From NCBI RefSeq assembly GCF_030450055.1, contig NZ_CP118480.1, forward strand, positions 1,949,415 to 2,013,414: a stretch of DNA of 64,000 nt, read 5' to 3'. Each line of letters opens with the position of its first letter. The first letter of the stretch is position 1. The notes under the pieces were generated by a model. The model was not told the origin of the DNA and ran no database searches. It saw nothing but the letters and a program-made list of their open reading frames with translations. Shown one piece after another: positions 60,556-64,000 of this stretch. Position numbers and translations under genes: made by a program. The DNA is from Gallaecimonas kandeliae. Its GTDB lineage: Bacteria; Pseudomonadota; Gammaproteobacteria; Enterobacterales; Gallaecimonadaceae.

Positions 60556-61882
60556 CTCGCTGTTCTTCAAAGAGGGCCAGCAGGGCCCCGTGTTCAATCT
60601 TGCCCTGGCTGCTGACGGGAAAGGCGGCCAGGGTCCGCCAGCGGCGCGGCAGCACCACGGGCTCGAAGTGGGCCAGCAGCGCCTGGCGCAGGCCAAGGCC
60701 GAGGGCGCGGCGGCCTTGAGCGGCCAGTTGCGCCTCGCCGGCCTCGGTCAGCACCAACACGGCCCCCAATTGCTGGCGGCGGCCGGGCAGCAGCAGGCAA
60801 CGGGCCTTGTCCACCCAGGGGTGGCGGCACAGCGCCGCCTCCATGGCGTCCAGGGACAGGCGTTTCTGCTCCAGCTTGACGATGCGGTCACGCCGGCCCA
60901 GCAGTTGCAGCCGGCCGTCCGCCAGCAGCTCGGCCCTGTCGCCCATGGCCTGGGGGCCACCGGCAACTTTGGAGTCCACCCAGAGGCCGCCTTCTTCGTC
61001 GAGGCGGCAATGGACGCCGGCAAAAGGGGTCCAGGCCCCCTGCCCCTCTTGCCGCCGCCAGGCGACGCCGCCGGTCTCGGTGCTGCCCAGCACTTCGATG
61101 GGCAACTGGCCAAGCTCGGCCTGGACCAGGGCGGCGCCGGCGCGGCTCAGGAGGCCGCCGGAGGAAAAGACTTGCCCGAGCTTGCCGGCAAGACAGCCCA
61201 GCAGCCCCTTGGGCAGGCGTTCCAGTTGGGCCGGGCTCGACACCAGGTGCAAGGGCCCGTCGAGCGTCTCGGCGGCGCCGGCCAGCTGTTCCGGATAGGC
61301 AAAGAAGGTGCGGTTGACGATGGCCCCGCTCATAACCGGCCAGAGCAGCCTAAACAGCAGGCCATAGATATGCTGGTGACTAACGGTGGAAAGCTGCTCG
61401 CCTTCCAGGGGCCCGAAGCTCTGCTCCAGCACCTTGAGTTCGGTCAGCAGCTGGGCGGCGGTCTTGGCCACCTGCTTGGGCTGGCCTGTGCTGCCGGAGG
61501 TAAAAAGGACCAAATCGCCGACACTGACCGACTGAGGTTCGCCTTTGAAGCCCAGGGGGTCCAGCACAGGCCCCTCAAAGCCGGCAAGGCTTCGGCTGAT
61601 CAGGCCCTTGGCGTCGATGGCCTTCAAGGTCTCGCTCTGGCCGTTGGCCGGCAGCACGGGCACGGCGCCTGCTTGCCAACAGGCCAGCAGCCCGGCCAGG
61701 AAGGCGGCCGGGTCGGCGTCGAAGAGCACCCAGCGATCCCCAGAGTTCAGCCTTGTCGCCAGGCCGGCGGCATGGGCCAGCAGCGCCTGGCCCGTCATGG
61801 CGGGGGCGCTGAACAAGGGGCTGTCCTGGGCCAGGCGGGCCCTTAGGCGCTGGATCGTATCATCCATTGTCGGTAACACCAT
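60530..61882 (-). CDS. apeH: AMP-dependent acyl ligase, ApeH-type
   Basis: A roughly 450-residue ANL-superfamily ligase. LVLFTSGSTGQPKQVAKTAA is the P-loop, VLGSTETGGVAWRR the adenylate motif, and GRRDRIVKLEQKRLSLD the hinge with conserved Arg-Asp. The extreme C-terminus has GKIEHGALLAL with the catalytic Lys. It activates the aryl starter acid and loads it on ACP. Two starts are possible (61882 or 61867); both overlap the upstream gene. Confidence 0.88.
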   Translation of the reverse strand: MVLPTMDDTIQRLRARLAQDSPLFSAPAMTGQALLAHAAGLATRLNSGDRWVLFDADPAAFLAGLLACWQAGAVPVLPANGQSETLKAIDAKGLISRSLAGFEGPVLDPLGFKGEPQSVSVGDLVLFTSGSTGQPKQVAKTAAQLLTELKVLEQSFGPLEGEQLSTVSHQHIYGLLFRLLWPVMSGAIVNRTFFAYPEQLAGAAETLDGPLHLVSSPAQLERLPKGLLGCLAGKLGQVFSSGGLLSRAGAALVQAELGQLPIEVLGSTETGGVAWRRQEGQGAWTPFAGVHCRLDEEGGLWVDSKVAGGPQAMGDRAELLADGRLQLLGRRDRIVKLEQKRLSLDAMEAALCRHPWVDKARCLLLPGRRQQLGAVLVLTEAGEAQLAAQGRRALGLGLRQALLAHFEPVVLPRRWRTLAAFPVSSQGKIEHGALLALFEEQRDVIATQDP

Positions 61883-62370
61883 TCACCGCCAAGCAGCAGT
61901 CCGATAAGGCCATAGCTGATGGCCCCGTTGTAAAGGGCCCAGGTCCCTTGGCTGGCATAGAGCGCTGTCCAGAGGGCGACGCCGCCGTTGGCGACGAAAA
62001 AGCCGCACCAGATCCAAGTCACCTTGCGGGTATAGGCCACGCCCTCTGGCGGCAGCTCCGGCTCCTTGAGCCTGGCCAGCCGCTCTATGGCAGAAGGCCC
62101 CTGGTAGAGGCTCCAGCCGAAGCTGGCCAGCAGCCCCAGATTGACCCAGACCGGGTAGAGCTTGATGCCAAGGGCGCTGTTGCCGATGGCCGAGGCGCCG
62201 AGGGCCAGCACCGCCATGGGCAGCCAGAGCCGCTCGGCACCGCTGGCGCTTTTCCAGCGCAAGGCCACCAGGGCCAACAGCCCCAGGGCCAGTTGCCAGG
62301 GCGCCAGCCATTTCAGGCCCAGCAGCACCGCGACCGGGTAGAGCAGCCACAGGAGGGCGCTGGGTCTCAA
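61843..62370 (-). CDS. apeG: COG4648 inner-membrane protein, ApeG-type
   Basis: A 175-residue protein with four or five membrane helices (ALLWLLYPVAVLLGLKWL, LGLLALVALRWKS, LWLPMAVLALGASAIGNSAL, VTWIWCGFFVANGGVALWTAL). This family is specific to aryl polyene-type clusters; the function is unsettled. Start overlaps the ACP gene by four bases. Confidence 0.85.
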   Translation of the reverse strand: MRPSALLWLLYPVAVLLGLKWLAPWQLALGLLALVALRWKSASGAERLWLPMAVLALGASAIGNSALGIKLYPVWVNLGLLASFGWSLYQGPSAIERLARLKEPELPPEGVAYTRKVTWIWCGFFVANGGVALWTALYASQGTWALYNGAISYGLIGLLLGGEWCYRQWMIRSSA

Positions 62371-62615
62371 GCGGCGGCCACCAGGCTCAGCACGGCGTCT
62401 ACCACGTCTTGTACGGTGCGCACGGCCTTGAACTGCTCGGGCTGGATCTTCTTGCCGGTCAGATCCTGGAGCTTGACCACCAGGTCGACGGCGTCGATGG
62501 AGTCGAGATCCAGGTCGCTGTAGAGGTGGGCGTCGGGGGTGACATTGCTGGCCTCCACCTCGAAGTCTTCCACCAGAATGGTCTTGAGTTCGGCAAAAAC
62601 CTGGTCGCGCGTCAT
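62367..62615 (-). CDS. apeF: acyl carrier protein, ApeF-type
   Basis: An 82-residue ACP with the phosphopantetheine site DLDLDSIDAVDLVVKLQ (Ser near 40), preceded by VTPDAHLYS. One of two tandem ACPs that carry the starter and the growing polyene. Four-base overlap with the second ACP gene. Confidence 0.92.
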   Translation of the reverse strand: MTRDQVFAELKTILVEDFEVEASNVTPDAHLYSDLDLDSIDAVDLVVKLQDLTGKKIQPEQFKAVRTVQDVVDAVLSLVAAA

Positions 62616-62875
62616 GCCACGGCCTCCTGTGAACGGATGAAGTCGGCCAGCGCCCGGACGCTGGCGAAATGGGATTTGGTGTCGGCGGCGTTGGCGTCGA
62701 TCTTCACCTGGAAGCGCTTCTGGATGGCCAGGCCCAGCTCCAGGGCGTCGATGGAATCCAGGCCCAGGCCGTCGCCGAACAGGGGCGCGGTGGTGTCGAT
62801 ATCATCGGCCGTGACGTCTTCAAGCTCCAAGGCATTGATGATCAGCGCTTTCAGCTCGTTTTCCAGATTGGTCAT
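62612..62875 (-). CDS. apeE: acyl carrier protein, ApeE-type
   Basis: An 87-residue ACP; the phosphopantetheine Ser lies in GLGLDSIDALELGLAIQ near 41. The N-terminal MTNLENELKALIINALELED is a full ACP helix, so the start is secure although its first 56 bases overlap the upstream acyltransferase. Confidence 0.92.
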   Translation of the reverse strand: MTNLENELKALIINALELEDVTADDIDTTAPLFGDGLGLDSIDALELGLAIQKRFQVKIDANAADTKSHFASVRALADFIRSQEAVA

Positions 62876-63647
62876 CTGTGTGTTTTTCCTTGTTGAGCAC
62901 CCTGGCCAGCTGCCGGGTCATCTCCCGGGCGGACAGGGCGGTACTGGGGTCGTTGCCGGCAAAATCGGTGGGCGCCAGGGGCCGCCCCGCTTCTGCCTGC
63001 AGCAAGAAGGGCCGCTCCGGTACCCGGTACCAAGGGTTTTGCTTGGTCAGGGTGCGGGGTTCGACCGTCAAATGCACCGGCAACAGGGGGTAGCCGGTGC
63101 GCAGCGCCAGCTGGGCGGCGCCGCGGGTAAGGGGATTGAGGTTGACATCCGGCTCGGTGCGGGTGCCTTCGGGAAAGATGATCAGCGAATAACCCTGGTC
63201 GAGGCTGGCCTTGGCGGCCTGGATCAAGTCCTCCCCCTGGTGGGCGTTGCTGATGTAGCAGGTGGCCCTGACCACGCCGCGCATGAAGGGGTTCTTCCAG
63301 ATGCCGGCCTTGACCACGCAATCGGCCTTGGGCATGGCGGCGATCAGCAGCACCACGTCCAGCAGCGAGGGATGGTTGGCCACCACCACGGCGGCCTGGG
63401 CGTTGAGGCTGTCGCCGCCCTTGACCTCGTAACGGCAGATCCCCAGCCACTGCAGGGTATCGAGGAAGAAGCGGAAACTGCGGCTGACCACGCTCCTGGC
63501 GATACGCTTGCGCACAACCTCATCCGGGTAGCGCCAGTTGAGATAGGGGAAGACGGTCAGGCTCAGGCAGACACCGCCGATGCCGAACAGGGAAAAGGCC
63601 AAACCGGTGGCCAGCACCCGCCAGGCCTTGTTCAGGCTCTTGCCCAT
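62820..63647 (-). CDS. apeD: 1-acylglycerol-3-phosphate acyltransferase-like protein, ApeD-type
   Basis: A 275-residue membrane acyltransferase. One N-terminal helix (LATGLAFSLFGIGGVCLSL), then PlsC motifs VVANHPSLLDVVLLI (HxxxxD) and LIIFPEGTRTEPDVN. Start at 63647 chosen for AGGAGG five bases upstream. Its C-terminal tail (KHTDDQSGKRAESADHQCLG) is coded in the 56-base overlap with apeE, an unusually long overlap. Confidence 0.88.
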   Translation of the reverse strand: MGKSLNKAWRVLATGLAFSLFGIGGVCLSLTVFPYLNWRYPDEVVRKRIARSVVSRSFRFFLDTLQWLGICRYEVKGGDSLNAQAAVVVANHPSLLDVVLLIAAMPKADCVVKAGIWKNPFMRGVVRATCYISNAHQGEDLIQAAKASLDQGYSLIIFPEGTRTEPDVNLNPLTRGAAQLALRTGYPLLPVHLTVEPRTLTKQNPWYRVPERPFLLQAEAGRPLAPTDFAGNDPSTALSAREMTRQLARVLNKEKHTDDQSGKRAESADHQCLGA

Positions 63648-64000
63648 TGCCACCTCCTGCCGGCCAGCCGCAGCTCGCCGCTTTCATCCGTCGCCAACAA
63701 GGCCGCCAGCTGCATGGCCAGGGGCCAGGCCGGGCAGTCATCCTGGCAGGATGCGCCCCCATCCAGGCTGAACTGCTCCCCTTTTGCCAGGCGCAGGGCC
63801 AGGGCGTGGTCGCACTGGCGGTTGGCCATGGCGCCCTCGTAGAGGACAGGCACGGCCTGGTCGGCCACCACCAGCACCACTTCCTCGACACCGCTGCCGA
63901 GGAGGCCGCAGGCCTCCACCAGCCCCAGCACCAGGCTGTCGTCGCCGGCCACCACCACAGTGCTGGGGGCCTGGTCGCCACGAAGGATGTTCAGGAGGCC
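63632..64000 (-). CDS. apeC: beta-ketoacyl synthase-like partner, ApeC-type (C-terminal part)
   Basis: The last 122 codons of a gene that continues past the right edge. The segment GDQAPSTVVVAGDDSLVLGL with EEVVLVVADQAVPVLYEG and GELRLAGRRWQWARA resembles the ketosynthase-like N-domain family (Ketoacyl-synt_2) of aryl polyene clusters, a non-catalytic partner of ApeO. It overlaps apeD by 16 bases. Identity rests mainly on position and this fragment. Confidence 0.75.
   Translation of the reverse strand, partial: GLLNILRGDQAPSTVVVAGDDSLVLGLVEACGLLGSGVEEVVLVVADQAVPVLYEGAMANRQCDHALALRLAKGEQFSLDGGASCQDDCPAWPLAMQLAALLATDESGELRLAGRRWQWARA

Overview
The window is a GC-rich chromosomal segment of a free-living gammaproteobacterium. 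The thrS-infC-rpmI-rplT-pheS-pheT-ihfA and gyrA-serC-aroA-cmk-rpsA-ihfB-lapA-lapB-pyrF blocks, a FadM very close to the enterobacterial protein, and Shewanella/Aeromonas/Gallaecimonas-like accessory genes suggest an Alteromonadales/Aeromonadales-type organism such as Gallaecimonas. This placement is inferred from gene order and protein resemblance only. No rRNA, tRNA, CRISPR array, IS element or prophage was seen. Coding density is very high, mostly on the minus strand.

Layout. (1) 1-10.8 kb: the start of an MgtC/SapB-type gene, a cupin-like gene and a METTL25-like methyltransferase. A tight minus-strand operon then runs from 10721 down to 1919: DUF523/DUF1722 protein, MerR regulator, photolyase, NTF2-like protein, SDR, FAD amine oxidase, DUF1365, cyclopropane-fatty-acid-synthase family enzyme, DUF2878, chalcone-isomerase-like protein and DUF3833 lipoprotein. 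It resembles light/singlet-oxygen response gene sets, and its upstream region carries a TGATCC-type (ECF11/ChrR-like) promoter candidate. (2) 10.9-18.9 kb: a DUF1853 gene, then the translation operon thrS-infC-rpmI-rplT-pheM leader-pheST-ihfA. Its RNA controls are readable: a tRNA-Thr anticodon-arm mimic before thrS, an AUU start for infC, a folded leader before rpmI, and a Phe-rich leader peptide with attenuator before pheS. (3) 19-31 kb: mixed housekeeping genes (M28 peptidase, START protein, fructosamine kinase, two paralogous His/Tyr-rich secreted proteins each behind a CpxR-type box, RlmJ, RsuA, aromatic aminotransferase, gamma-glutamyltransferase, FadM, DTW protein, rhombosortase, ComEA-like protein). 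(4) 31-42 kb: pyrF, lapB, lapA, ihfB, rpsA, cmk, aroA, a shortened chorismate-mutase protein, serC and gyrA. (5) 41.8-48.6 kb: ubiG plus a HAD phosphatase, nrdAB behind NrdR-like boxes, a frameshifted XRE regulator, a GNAT gene and two lipoproteins. (6) 48.66-64.0 kb: an aryl polyene (ape/xanthomonadin-like) cluster on the minus strand in canonical order apeC to apeR. An aromatic amino acid ammonia-lyase sits between apeJ and apeK, and a WxWxIP flavoenzyme lies at the 3' end. The cluster continues beyond the window at position 64000.

How the genes work together. The aryl polyene operon carries ligase, ACPs, ketosynthases, ketoreductase, dehydratases, glycosyl/acyltransferases, thioesterase, a LolA-like carrier and an MMPL exporter, which is a near-complete route to an outer-membrane-anchored antioxidant pigment. 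The photolyase/CFA operon repairs light damage and modifies membrane lipids. Both systems point to a life exposed to light or oxidants (inference).
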